Shown piece after piece: positions 28,838-38,022 of a stretch of DNA of 64,000 nt. Numbering within the stretch: position 1 is the first letter of the stretch; every line of letters starts with the position of its first letter. This DNA is from Rhodonellum psychrophilum GCM71 = DSM 17998 (GTDB taxonomy: Bacteria; Bacteroidota; Bacteroidia; Cytophagales; Cyclobacteriaceae), in the NCBI RefSeq assembly GCF_000381545.1, contig NZ_KB906675.1:124001-188000 (forward strand), in the 5' to 3' direction. Both the position numbers and the translations under genes were made by a program. The notes under the pieces were generated by a model. It had not been told where the DNA came from. It worked only from the letters and a program-made list of their open reading frames with translations, and ran no database searches.

Positions 28838-28874
28838 AAAAAAGGGGGAGATTTTCAATCTATCCCCCTTTTGT
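28838..28874 (-). terminator. Terminator after icmF
   Basis: Arms AAAAGGGGG (28840-28848) and CCCCCTTTT (28864-28872) extend an inner stem AGATT-TTC-AATCT. On the minus strand the stem is followed by TTTTTTCTAT-type sequence. It separates icmF from the OsmC operon. Confidence 0.8.
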
Positions 28875-29023
28875 ATTTCAATTTAAACTTCCAAAAGTAA
28901 TATCCATTTCAAAACGGATTTAATACCCAGGTGTTCACAATCCTATTCGAAATTTCTTTTCATGAATTCTCTTGGATTCATAATTTGCAAATGCCAATTC
29001 CCCTAAGGGTTTCCCTTGTCTGA

Positions 29024-32000
29024 TCACATATTTCTCCTGTATTGTCCACCCACTTCGTAGAGGGCTTGGGTGATTTGACCCAGGGAACAGTATTTGGATG
29101 CTTCCATTAATTTTTCAAAGATATTTTGATTTTGAACGGCAGCAACGCGGAGTTTTTCCATGTGGGGTTCCGCCTTGTCTTCGTTCTTTTTATGAAGCTT
29201 TTTAAGGGTTTCGATCTGGGTTTCTTTCTCTTCATTAGTGGCTCTGATGACTTCCCCCGGAGTAACGGTCGGAGAGCCATCAGCAGACAAGAAAGTGTTC
29301 ACACCGATGATTGGATATTCACCCGTATGTTTTAAGGTTTCATAATAAAGACTTTCCTCCTGGATTTTCCCTCTTTGGTACATGGTCTCCATCGCTCCCA
29401 GCACTCCTCCCCTTTCGGTGATCCGGTCAAATTCTGTATAAACAGCTTCCTCCACCAATTCGGTGAGGTCATCTATGATAAATGCTCCTTGCAGTGGATT
29501 TTCGTTTTTTGCCAAACCAAGTTCTTTGTTGATAATCAACTGGATCGCCATTGCCCTTCTTACTGAAGCTTCGGTTGGCGTGGTGATCGCCTCGTCATAC
29601 GCATTGGTATGCAATGAATTGCAATTGTCATAGATCGCATACAAAGCCTGAAGAGTGGTCCTGATGTCATTGAAATCAATTTCCTGCGCATGCAGGGATC
29701 TTCCTGAGGTCTGAATATGGTATTTCAGCATTTGGGATCTTTCATCAGCTCCATATTTCATCTTCATCGCTTTGGCCCAAATTTTCCTTGCCACCCTTCC
29801 GATGACAGAATATTCAGGATCAATGCCATTGGAAAAGAAGAAAGATAGATTCGGTGCAAATTTATTGATATCCATTCCCCTGGAGACATAATACTCCACG
29901 TAGGTAAAACCGTTTGACAAAGTCAGGGCCAATTGGGTGATCGGATTGGCTCCTGCTTCCGCAATGTGATAACCCGAAATGGATACCGAATAGAAATTCC
30001 TGATTTTTTGGTCAATGAAATATTGCTGTACATCTCCCATCAGCCGGAGAGAGAACTCGGTCGAAAATATACAGGTATTCTGAGCCTGGTCTTCTTTGAG
30101 GATATCTGCCTGAACCGTTCCCCTCACCTTCATCAGCGTGGAAGTTTTTATTTCTTCATAGACTTCCTTGGGCAATACTTCGTCACCCGTAACGCCGAGC
30201 AACATCAGGCCCAATCCATCATTTCCTTCTGGAATGGTACCGTTGTAGTGAGGTATTGGAGTTTCCTTTTGGCGGTAAATACTCTCGATTTTTGCATTGA
30301 CTTCCTCTTCCAAGCCATTTGCCTTGATATAAACCTCACATTGCTGGTCAATGGCCGCATTCATGAAAAATGCAGTCATCGTGGCGGCTGGTCCATTGAT
30401 GGTCATGGAAACAGACGTCATCGGATCGGAAAGATTGAAGCCTGAATACAATTTCTTTGCATCATCGAGGCAACAGATATTGACTCCTGAATTTCCGATT
30501 TTCCCGTAAATGTCAGGTCTATAATCCGGGTCCTCGCCATAAAGCGTGACCGAGTCAAAGGCGGTGGAAAGCCTTTTGGCAGGCATCCCCTTGGATACAT
30601 AGTGAAAACGTTTGTTGGTCCGCTCTGGCCCGCCTTCTCCTGCAAACATCCGGGTAGGATCTTCGCCTTCTCTTTTGAAAGGAAATACCCCTGCGGTAAA
30701 TGGAAATTCACCTGGAACATTTTCCGTCAATCCCCATTTCAACAAATCTCCCCAAGCTTCGTATTTGGGAAGGGAGACTTTGGGGATATGGGATCCCGAA
30801 AGCGAAGTATAATAGGATGCGATTTTTATTTCTTTGTCTCGAACCTTGAAAGTGTAATATTCTTCGCTGTATTTTTTGGCTTTGGCAGGCCACTCTTCCA
30901 GCCATTTTTTGTTTTTAGGATCGAGTTCCAGTTCTACCTCGGCATAAACTTCCGCAAGTTCCTTGATCAAACGGTCCTTATCCGCCACGGAGGTATTCTC
31001 GATGGCTTCCATCGATTTCTTGATGCTGAACAGTTTTTGGGCAACCTCCTTTTGCGTCTCCACCCATTTTTTATACCCCCTGTTGCTTTCAGAAATTTCC
31101 GAAAGGTAGCGGGTTCGAGCGGGGGGAATAATGTAGATTTTTTCTGACATCTCTAGGGAAACCTCAAAGGAAGTCTGCAAATCAACCCCTGTTTTGGCAA
31201 CCAATTCATGGATGATCGCCTTGTAGAGGTTGTTCATGCCCGGATCATTGAACTGAGAAGCGATGGTTCCAAACACAGGAAGCGCTTCATCCGCGATGTC
31301 CCAAAGATTGTGGTTGCGTTTGTATTGTTTTTTTACATCTCTAAGGGCGTCCTGGGCTCCCCTTTTGTCAAATTTGTTCAGCGCGATGATGTCTGCAAAA
31401 TCCAACATGTCTATTTTCTCCAGCTGCGTCGCGGCCCCATACTCCGGTGTCATTACATAAAGAGACATGTCAGAGTGTTCGATGATTTCTGTATCGGATT
31501 GGCCGATTCCGGAAGTCTCCAAGATGATCAAATCAAAATCTGCAGCCTTGACGATGTCCACTGCATCCTGCACATATTTGGAAAGCGCCAGATTGGATTG
31601 GCGCGTGGCCAGGGAACGCATGTAGACATTTGGATGATGGATCGCATTCATCCGAATCCTATCGCCTAATAGTGCCCCACCTGTTTTCCTTTTGGATGGA
31701 TCCACAGAAATGATGGCAATATTTTTTCCCTTAAAGTCAATCAAAAATCTCCTGACCAACTCATCTACCAAGGAGGATTTCCCTGATCCTCCCGTACCGG
31801 TAATTCCTAGAACCGGTGTCTTGCTTTTGGCAGCTTTTTCCCTGATAGAGTGGAGCATTTCCTTGCTTTGTTCCGGAAAATTCTCTGCTGCGGAAATAAT
31901 TTTGGCGATCGCCTGTTTGTCATTGCTATTAAGTTCCAAACTTTCAGGCAGGTCCTGGCCGACCGGAAAATCGGATTGTTCCACCAGGTCATTGATCATG

Positions 32001-32404
32001 CCCTGAAGTCCCATGGATCTTCCATCATCGGGTGCATATATTCTGGTGATGCCATATTCGTGCAATTCCCGAATTTCTTCGGGAAGGATAGTTCCTCCAC
32101 CACCTCCAAAAATCTTGATCCGTTCAGCACCCCTTTCTTTCAAGAGATCGTGCATGTATTTGAAAAATTCAACGTGCCCACCTTGGTAGGATGTAATGGC
32201 GATGGCCTGGACATCTTCCTGAATGGCACAGTCCACAATTTCCTGTACAGATCGATTATGGCCCAAATGAATCACCTCACAACCGGTGGATTGAATGATT
32301 CTGCGCATGATATTGATCGCCGCATCATGCCCGTCAAATAGGGATGCTGCAGTGACTAATCGGATGTGGTTTTTGGGTTTATAAATCTCTTGAGACACTG
32401 ACAT
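29024..32404 (-). CDS. icmF: Fused isobutyryl-CoA mutase with MeaB-like GTPase (IcmF)
   Basis: A 1126-residue fusion in the IcmF order. A B12-binding domain comes first (about 12-145) with DGHDAA at 24-29 and His26 as cobalt ligand. A G3E/MeaB GTPase follows (about 190-430) with the P-loop GTGGSGKS at 203-210, [10 protein letters not shown] as the switch region and ALNKFDKRG as base recognition. The mutase TIM barrel fills the rest (about 560-1126), with [19 protein letters not shown] and [15 protein letters not shown]. It interconverts isobutyryl-CoA and butyryl-CoA (sometimes pivalyl/isovaleryl-CoA), and the GTPase domain guards cobalamin loading. It is monocistronic, and a 7-base inverted repeat lies 40 bases upstream. 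Together with MetH it makes this a B12-dependent organism. Confidence 0.95.
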   Translation of the reverse strand: MSVSQEIYKPKNHIRLVTAASLFDGHDAAINIMRRIIQSTGCEVIHLGHNRSVQEIVDCAIQEDVQAIAITSYQGGHVEFFKYMHDLLKERGAERIKIFGGGGGTILPEEIRELHEYGITRIYAPDDGRSMGLQGMINDLVEQSDFPVGQDLPESLELNSNDKQAIAKIISAAENFPEQSKEMLHSIREKAAKSKTPVLGITGTGGSGKSSLVDELVRRFLIDFKGKNIAIISVDPSKRKTGGALLGDRIRMNAIHHPNVYMRSLATRQSNLALSKYVQDAVDIVKAADFDLIILETSGIGQSDTEIIEHSDMSLYVMTPEYGAATQLEKIDMLDFADIIALNKFDKRGAQDALRDVKKQYKRNHNLWDIADEALPVFGTIASQFNDPGMNNLYKAIIHELVAKTGVDLQTSFEVSLEMSEKIYIIPPARTRYLSEISESNRGYKKWVETQKEVAQKLFSIKKSMEAIENTSVADKDRLIKELAEVYAEVELELDPKNKKWLEEWPAKAKKYSEEYYTFKVRDKEIKIASYYTSLSGSHIPKVSLPKYEAWGDLLKWGLTENVPGEFPFTAGVFPFKREGEDPTRMFAGEGGPERTNKRFHYVSKGMPAKRLSTAFDSVTLYGEDPDYRPDIYGKIGNSGVNICCLDDAKKLYSGFNLSDPMTSVSMTINGPAATMTAFFMNAAIDQQCEVYIKANGLEEEVNAKIESIYRQKETPIPHYNGTIPEGNDGLGLMLLGVTGDEVLPKEVYEEIKTSTLMKVRGTVQADILKEDQAQNTCIFSTEFSLRLMGDVQQYFIDQKIRNFYSVSISGYHIAEAGANPITQLALTLSNGFTYVEYYVSRGMDINKFAPNLSFFFSNGIDPEYSVIGRVARKIWAKAMKMKYGADERSQMLKYHIQTSGRSLHAQEIDFNDIRTTLQALYAIYDNCNSLHTNAYDEAITTPTEASVRRAMAIQLIINKELGLAKNENPLQGAFIIDDLTELVEEAVYTEFDRITERGGVLGAMETMYQRGKIQEESLYYETLKHTGEYPIIGVNTFLSADGSPTVTPGEVIRATNEEKETQIETLKKLHKKNEDKAEPHMEKLRVAAVQNQNIFEKLMEASKYCSLGQITQALYEVGGQYRRNM

Positions 32405-32443
32405 TTTATACTTGGGTTAATTTGGCACAATGAAAATGGACTT

Positions 32444-32465
32444 ATTCTGGAACAACGCCCAGAAT
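32444..32465. promoter_or_regulatory. Inverted repeat, possible operator for icmF
   Basis: ATTCTGG (32444-32450) and CCAGAAT (32459-32465) are perfect mirror arms with an 8-base spacer. They end 40 bases before the icmF start. The form suits a dimeric repressor site such as a TetR-type acyl-CoA-responsive regulator, but no such regulator gene lies in the window. Confidence 0.4.
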
Positions 32466-32690
32466 TAAATCTTTGTTTAGGGTTGCGAATATAAGAAAAA
32501 TCAAACGTTTGGGTAAAGTCATTCCTTACGGATTTCAAAACAATGCTTTGAAATTCAGCAAAATTCCATCCCATCTTAAAAATAAATACGGGAATGGTTG
32601 AAAAAATTAATAGATGACACAATGCGGAGTGAAAACATTCAATCAACTTCTTAGCTGACTTTTATCATATTATGGGGGGAAATAAGGGCT

Positions 32691-32698
32691 TAAATTTG
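32691..32698 (+). promoter_or_regulatory. -7 box of the site-2 protease operon
   Basis: TAAATTTG matches the TAnnTTTG consensus and lies 65 bases before the start of the protease gene. A good -33 TTTG is not visible. Confidence 0.4.
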
Positions 32699-32762
32699 CA
32701 GTACAAAAGCAGTAAAAGACTTATATTGAATCTATTAATTTCAAAATCCTAATTTTTAAGTT

Positions 32763-33848
32763 ATGAAGCTTTCACTTTACTTGGGAACGTACAGAAATGT
32801 CAAGGTTTTTATCCACTGGACTTTTTCTCTTTTGCTGCTGTGGATTGTGATCTCGAATGTGAGGATGGGTGCTCCTGCTGTGGACATTGCATGGACAATC
32901 GGCTTTGTCTTGACACTGTTTTTTTGCGTCACCCTTCATGAATTCGGCCATGCCTTGGCAGCTCAGCGCTTTGGGATTTCCACCAAAGACATCACGCTAT
33001 TGCCTATTGGTGGATTGGCAAGGCTTGAAAAACTCCCTGAAGACCCCAAACAAGAGCTCTGGGTTGCAATTGCCGGACCTTTGGTCAATATTGGAATTTT
33101 CTTGGTCCTTACCATTATCCTCAGCATTACCGGCTTCAATTTGGAGCAACTGAATATGGAGGAACTGAAAATCAATGCCAATACTTTCGTTCTCTTTGTT
33201 GCTTCTGCCAATTTGATATTGGCTTTGTTCAATCTTTTGCCGGCCTTTCCTATGGATGGTGGAAGGGTTCTCCGTGCATTTTTGGCGATTCGTCTCCCGC
33301 GGGCAAAAGCCACACAAATCGCTGGAACTATTGGACAGATGATTGCCATCGTTTTTGTTTTCTATGGCTTGTTCAACAATCCTATTTTGGTTTTCATTGG
33401 CATCTTTATCTTCTTGGGAGCTGCGGCAGAAGTAAGCCACACCACCCAGGAAAGTATTTTAAAGGGATTCAAGGTCAAGGATGCAATGATGATGAACTTT
33501 CAGTTGGTTGGTTTTGATGCTCCGCTATCTAAGGCCATCGAAAAATTATTAGGTAGCCAAGCCACCCATTTTGTGGTCGTCAAAGACGATGTTGCCGTAG
33601 GGACCCTCAGCAAGGATGAGATAATCCGAGGACTTCAGGCAGGAAATGAAAACACCCACGTTGGGTCAGTCGCCAATCAATCCCCTTTGAAAATCGAAAC
33701 CGAGGAAGACCTTGACGAAGCATGGAGAAAAATGGCAACTCAAAACCAAAAAGTGGTATTTGTAATTGAAAACGGACACTTTTTAGCGATTTTGGATCAA
33801 GAAAACATCTCGGAGTTTATTTTGGTAAAATCCGCACTTTTAAAATGA
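32763..33848 (+). CDS. Site-2 protease (M50) with C-terminal CBS domains
   Basis: A 361-residue membrane metalloprotease of the Rip3/SpoIVFB-like group. Five or six membrane helices fill residues 1-225. The zinc motif HEFGH is at 59-63 (His59, Glu60, His63), and the second motif LPAFPMDGGRVLRA supplies the Asp ligand. Residues about 240-361 form a CBS pair (VKDAMMMNFQLVGFDAPLSKAIEKL...), which usually senses adenine nucleotides. These proteases cut transmembrane segments, for example of anti-sigma factors. No such substrate gene is adjacent. It is followed after 10 bases by a P-type ATPase, so the three plus-strand genes form an operon. Confidence 0.93.
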   Translation: MKLSLYLGTYRNVKVFIHWTFSLLLLWIVISNVRMGAPAVDIAWTIGFVLTLFFCVTLHEFGHALAAQRFGISTKDITLLPIGGLARLEKLPEDPKQELWVAIAGPLVNIGIFLVLTIILSITGFNLEQLNMEELKINANTFVLFVASANLILALFNLLPAFPMDGGRVLRAFLAIRLPRAKATQIAGTIGQMIAIVFVFYGLFNNPILVFIGIFIFLGAAAEVSHTTQESILKGFKVKDAMMMNFQLVGFDAPLSKAIEKLLGSQATHFVVVKDDVAVGTLSKDEIIRGLQAGNENTHVGSVANQSPLKIETEEDLDEAWRKMATQNQKVVFVIENGHFLAILDQENISEFILVKSALLK

Positions 33849-33858
33849 AAAAATTGAA

Positions 33859-36504
33859 ATGAAACCTTTTCAAACAAAACCCCATACCCTTGACATCCAG
33901 GATTTGCTTGAAGAATTGAACACATCAGATCAAGGGCTAAGTCCTGCGGATGTTCAAGAAAAGCAGAAGGTGTTTGGGAAAAACGAAATCCCTGATCAGG
34001 CAGGAAGACCGCTTTGGAAAATAATCCTCAAGCAATTCACCAATTTGATGGTGTATATTTTATTGCTGGCTGCCGCGATATCCTATTTCACGGAGCATTA
34101 TTTGGATGTTTATGTCATTCTGGGAATAATACTCATCAATGCGGTCATTGGCTTTGTACAGGAATACAAAGCGGAAGGTGCAGTGGCAGCTTTGAGAAGT
34201 CTTCTTGTTCCAAAGTGCAAGGTGGTAAGAGAAGGAGAATTACAGACCATAGACTCAAAGGAATTGGTCCCAGGTGATCTCATCGCCTTGGAGGAGGGAG
34301 ATATTATTCCAGCTGATGCGAGGGTTTGGCTGTTTAAAAATGCGAGAACCACCGAAGCTTCCCTTACGGGAGAAGCCCTTCCGGTGCAAAAAACAAATAA
34401 AAAACTTCCTGAAAACATCTCGCTGGGTGAAAAAACCAATATGGTCTGGAAAAGCACCTATCTGGCAAGCGGCTCTGTAAGAGCAATTGTCACGGGTACA
34501 GGCCTAAGAACCCAGATCGGTGATATTGCCAGTTCCCTTAAAACCATCACTCCCAAAAAGACAAATTTTCAGATAAAAACAGATCAACTCGCCAAACAAA
34601 TGGCTTATATCGCCATTTCAAGTGCAATCCTGCTATTTTTGGCTGGTTATTTTTTTCTGGAGGTAGAGGTCAGTGAGGTATTGTTGATTTCCATTGCAGC
34701 ATTGGTATCCGCCATCCCTGAGGGGTTGCCAGCCGTATTGTCAATTGTACTGGCTGTTGGCTCCTATCGCATGTCCCACAAGAATGCCATTATCCGCGAA
34801 ATTTCTGCCACAGAAAGTCTTGGTTCCGTGAGCACAATTATCACGGACAAAACAGGAACGCTTACCCAGAACACCATGACCATCAAAAAAATATGGATTC
34901 CTGGAGTGGAAGAAGCTGAGGTGACCGGGGAAGGATGGGAGAGCAAAGGTGACCTCTTGGCTAAAAATGAAGACGTCAAGTCATTTTACAAACTTTTTGA
35001 AATTGCTGCCCATTGTCACCAAACAGCTGTTTCCAAAAAAGAAAGTGGACAATACCAAGTGACTGGGGATCCCACAGAGGCTGCATTTTTGGTATTGGCC
35101 AATAAAGTTGGCCAAAAAAAGCAATTGCCCATAAAAGAAGATATTGCCTTTGATGCTGAACTGAAATACCGGTCTACGATAGTCGAGAAAAACGGAACTG
35201 AAACGCGGTTCATAATTGGTGCCCCGGAAGCCATCTTGGCCAAATGCAATTCCTTTCATGACAGTTGGGGAAGTCTGCAAAAATTGAATGACATTACCAT
35301 CAAGCCCATCCAGGATAAATTTGAAAAATGGTCGAAAGAGAGCTTTAGGGTGCTGGCAATGGCACAACAATCAGAGCACCTCAACCAAGATCACCACAAT
35401 AATTTTGAATTTGTTGGATTGGCGGGAATGCTTGACCCACCAAGACCCGGAGTACTGGAAGCAGTGAACTCCTGCCATCAGGCCGGAATAAGGGTCATCA
35501 TGGCTACTGGAGACCATTCCGCGACAGCTTTGGCAATTGGCAAAAAGGTTGGCATTGTACTGCCGGGAAGAGAAAAAGTCTATACGGATACGGAGCTTCA
35601 ACAAATGGATGAAGAACAGCTAGACAAGGCCGTTATGGAAGCGGATGTGTTTTCAAGACTAAGTCCGATAATGAAACTTAAAATCGCCCAGTCCCTTCAA
35701 AAACAAGGGGAACTGATCGCCATGACAGGAGATGGCGTCAACGATGCACCAGCGCTTAAGCAAGCCAATGTAGGTGTCTCCATGGGTATTATGGGGACAG
35801 ATGTTGCAAGAGATGCATCGGTAATGGTTTTGGCGGATGACAATTTCTCAACAATCGTCCATGCGATCGAGCAGGGCCGAATTGTCTTCAATAATGCAAG
35901 GAGAACGAGTTTTTATTTGGTAACAACCAGTTTAGCTGAAATCTTCACTTTGATTTCGGCAGTAAGCCTAGGATTGTCAATGCCCCTGACCGCCACGCAA
36001 ATTTTATGGATCAACCTGGTCACGGATGGTTTGTGTGACAAAGCGCTGGCAACAGAAAAAGGCCAGGGAAACGAACTGACTTCGCCGCCAATCAATCCTA
36101 AAGAAAATATTCTTAGTAAGAGGATTTTCCCATTACTCGTGATCAATATTTTGTTAATGACTGGATTGGCCATTACCGCATTCAAATGGTACCTACCAGA
36201 AGGAATTGAAAAAGCCAGAACGATCGTATTTATCGTCATGAGTTTTTCACAATTGTTTAATGTTTTCAATATGCGGAACTTAAGAGGTTCTACTTTCAAA
36301 ATTGGCCTATTCAGCAATAAATGGGTAAATTTGGCCTTTCTGCTTTCTGTTCTCATCCAAATCCTGATTATCCAAACGCCTGTTCTTTCTCAATTATTTG
36401 ATTTTCGCCCCGTAAGGGCTGTGGAATTCATCCTTTGGGCTTCCCTTGGATCCATGACATTTTGGGTAGTAGAAACTTATAAACTGATTCAAATCAAAAA
36501 ATAA
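33859..36504 (+). CDS. P-type cation-transporting ATPase, PMR1/SERCA-like
   Basis: An 881-residue type II P-type ATPase. It has the N-terminal cation-ATPase domain (LNTSDQGLSPADVQEKQKVFGKN), the actuator TGEALPV, the ion-site PEGLPA in helix 4, the phosphorylation loop DKTGTLTQN (Asp330), the nucleotide-binding domain with KYRST-like and TGDPTEAAF, and the hinge GDGVNDAPALK. About ten membrane helices are expected. PEGLPA and the general form suggest Ca2+ (or Mn2+) export, though the Na+ or H+ branches share it. It lies between the CBS site-2 protease and a CoA transferase with 10- and 7-base gaps. Confidence 0.93.
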   Translation: MKPFQTKPHTLDIQDLLEELNTSDQGLSPADVQEKQKVFGKNEIPDQAGRPLWKIILKQFTNLMVYILLLAAAISYFTEHYLDVYVILGIILINAVIGFVQEYKAEGAVAALRSLLVPKCKVVREGELQTIDSKELVPGDLIALEEGDIIPADARVWLFKNARTTEASLTGEALPVQKTNKKLPENISLGEKTNMVWKSTYLASGSVRAIVTGTGLRTQIGDIASSLKTITPKKTNFQIKTDQLAKQMAYIAISSAILLFLAGYFFLEVEVSEVLLISIAALVSAIPEGLPAVLSIVLAVGSYRMSHKNAIIREISATESLGSVSTIITDKTGTLTQNTMTIKKIWIPGVEEAEVTGEGWESKGDLLAKNEDVKSFYKLFEIAAHCHQTAVSKKESGQYQVTGDPTEAAFLVLANKVGQKKQLPIKEDIAFDAELKYRSTIVEKNGTETRFIIGAPEAILAKCNSFHDSWGSLQKLNDITIKPIQDKFEKWSKESFRVLAMAQQSEHLNQDHHNNFEFVGLAGMLDPPRPGVLEAVNSCHQAGIRVIMATGDHSATALAIGKKVGIVLPGREKVYTDTELQQMDEEQLDKAVMEADVFSRLSPIMKLKIAQSLQKQGELIAMTGDGVNDAPALKQANVGVSMGIMGTDVARDASVMVLADDNFSTIVHAIEQGRIVFNNARRTSFYLVTTSLAEIFTLISAVSLGLSMPLTATQILWINLVTDGLCDKALATEKGQGNELTSPPINPKENILSKRIFPLLVINILLMTGLAITAFKWYLPEGIEKARTIVFIVMSFSQLFNVFNMRNLRGSTFKIGLFSNKWVNLAFLLSVLIQILIIQTPVLSQLFDFRPVRAVEFILWASLGSMTFWVVETYKLIQIKK

Positions 36505-36511
36505 TCATACC

Positions 36512-37804
36512 ATGTACGAATACACCACAGCCGAAGAAGCTGTCAAACTAGTAAAAAGTCACCAAAGAGTATTTATCCACGGAAGTGCCGCTACCCCCAC
36601 TTATTTACTGCATGCGCTAGCCGCAAGAAAAGGAGAATTGGAAAATGTAGAAGTGGTTTCCATTTCCACCTTGGGCGCCATGCCGATTGCCACTCCGGAT
36701 TGTAGGGGAAGTTTCTTTATGAATTCACTTTTCGTTTCAGAGAATGTGAGACAGGCGGTCAACGGAGAGCAAGGAGGCTATGTCCCGATTTTCCTAAGTG
36801 AAATCGGGCACTTGTTCAGAAACAATATCCTCCCTCTGGATGTAGCCATCATCAATGTTTCCGAACCCGACGGCCATGGCTATTGCTCCTTGGGCGTATC
36901 CGTAGACATTGCCAAGCCAGCCATAGAGACAGCGAAGATCATCATCGCCCAAGTCAACAAACAGATGCCGCGTACCCATGGTGACGGGCATATCCATTTT
37001 AGCCGCTTCAATGCCGCAGTGGCTGTTGACGAGGATTTACCAGAAGTAAATTATGCCGACAAAATCACTGAAAAAGAGCTCAAGATCGGTCAGTACATTG
37101 CCGAACTAATTGAAGACCGGTCTACCCTACAAATGGGGATTGGCGCCATTCCCGATGCTGTATTGAAGGGACTTAAAGGACACAAAGACTTGGGTATCCA
37201 TACAGAAATGTTCTCAAATGGCTTGATTGAATTGATGCTTTCAGGAGCGGTCACCAATTCCTACAAAAAGAAACATCCTGGAAAAATTGTCTCCTCCTTT
37301 GCCATAGGCACGAAGGAAATGTACAAGACCATCCATGACAACCCGGAATTCTCCTTCCATGAGGCAGCTTATGTCAACGATACCGCAGTTATCAGAAAAA
37401 ATCCAAAGGTGATTTCCATCAACAGTTGTCTTGAAATGGATTTGACCGGCCAAGTCTGTGCGGATTCGATTGGAAGTTATCATTATTCCGGCGTAGGCGG
37501 ACAGATGGACTTTATGCGTGGGGCATCCTTATCTGTAGGTGGAAAACCCATCATGGCGCTATCCTCCACAACCAAAAGAGGCGACACCAAGATCGTCCCC
37601 TATCTCAAACAAGGTGCGGGCGTCGTCACCACAAGAGCCCACCTCCAATATGTGGTCACTGAATATGGAGTCGCTTACCTCTACGGTAAAAATCTCCGCC
37701 AGCGTGCCTACGAACTGATGCGCATCGCACATCCAGACCACCGCGAAAGTCTCGAAAGATCAATTGTAGAAAGGTTTGGCAGTTTTCTTTACCCTGTGAG
37801 GTAA
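36512..37804 (+). CDS. Acetyl-CoA hydrolase/transferase family protein
   Basis: A 430-residue class I CoA-transferase of the 4-hydroxybutyrate CoA-transferase / acetyl-CoA hydrolase type. It covers both family domains: an N-terminal domain with VFIHGSAATPTYLLHALA, and a C-terminal one with GIGAIPDAVL, GIHTEMFSNG (Glu232 as probable catalytic residue), GVGGQMDFMRGA and VVTEYGVAYLYGKNLRQRA. It would move CoA between short acids such as acetate, propionate, butyrate or 4-hydroxybutyrate, in the cytosol. It is the last gene of the protease-ATPase operon, seven bases after the ATPase stop and followed by a terminator at 37917. Confidence 0.93.
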   Translation: MYEYTTAEEAVKLVKSHQRVFIHGSAATPTYLLHALAARKGELENVEVVSISTLGAMPIATPDCRGSFFMNSLFVSENVRQAVNGEQGGYVPIFLSEIGHLFRNNILPLDVAIINVSEPDGHGYCSLGVSVDIAKPAIETAKIIIAQVNKQMPRTHGDGHIHFSRFNAAVAVDEDLPEVNYADKITEKELKIGQYIAELIEDRSTLQMGIGAIPDAVLKGLKGHKDLGIHTEMFSNGLIELMLSGAVTNSYKKKHPGKIVSSFAIGTKEMYKTIHDNPEFSFHEAAYVNDTAVIRKNPKVISINSCLEMDLTGQVCADSIGSYHYSGVGGQMDFMRGASLSVGGKPIMALSSTTKRGDTKIVPYLKQGAGVVTTRAHLQYVVTEYGVAYLYGKNLRQRAYELMRIAHPDHRESLERSIVERFGSFLYPVR

Positions 37805-37916
37805 CTAAATAACGGGATGAGCACCTCTTGTTTGAAGGGAAAGTTGGGTTTTTCAAACTCGAGCGCTCGATTCACTTCAAACTCGGAATAAGCAATATTA
37901 ATTTTAATCCATTTTG

Positions 37917-37958
37917 AATGGCCTTCGAAGATCTTTTCTTCAAAGGCCATTTTTTTTT
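37917..37958 (+). terminator. Terminator of the protease-ATPase-CoA-transferase operon
   Basis: Arms AATGGCCTT (37917-37925) and AAGGCCATT (37943-37951), with inner GAAG/CTTC pairs, are followed by an uninterrupted T-run. Upstream, at 37859-37870, is a perfect 12-base palindrome TCGAGCGCTCGA of unknown meaning. Confidence 0.85.
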
Positions 37959-38022
37959 AACGGAAATTTTTCAGGAACTTGAAATGGAATTGATGAAAAT
38001 GCATAAAAACCCAAAATATTAA

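Larger units (their letters stand above)
32405..32762. other. Divergent intergenic region icmF / site-2 protease
   Basis: This 358-base gap holds the perfect inverted repeat described at 32444-32465, a TAAATTTG box at 32691-32698 and a TTGAA-N9-TTCAA pair at 32726-32744. The middle part (about 32470-32680) shows no gene: open frames there are short and lack conserved motifs. Confidence 0.5.

Noticed and set aside
32356-32646. 96-residue minus-strand open frame upstream of icmF
   Set aside because: It covers the icmF start region and the inverted repeat, and has no signal, motif or neighbour support.
32726-32744. TTGAA-N9-TTCAA as an FNR/Crp site for the protease operon
   Set aside because: The arms and spacing do not fit the TTGAT-N4-ATCAA form, and it lies downstream of the likely RNA start in AT-rich DNA.
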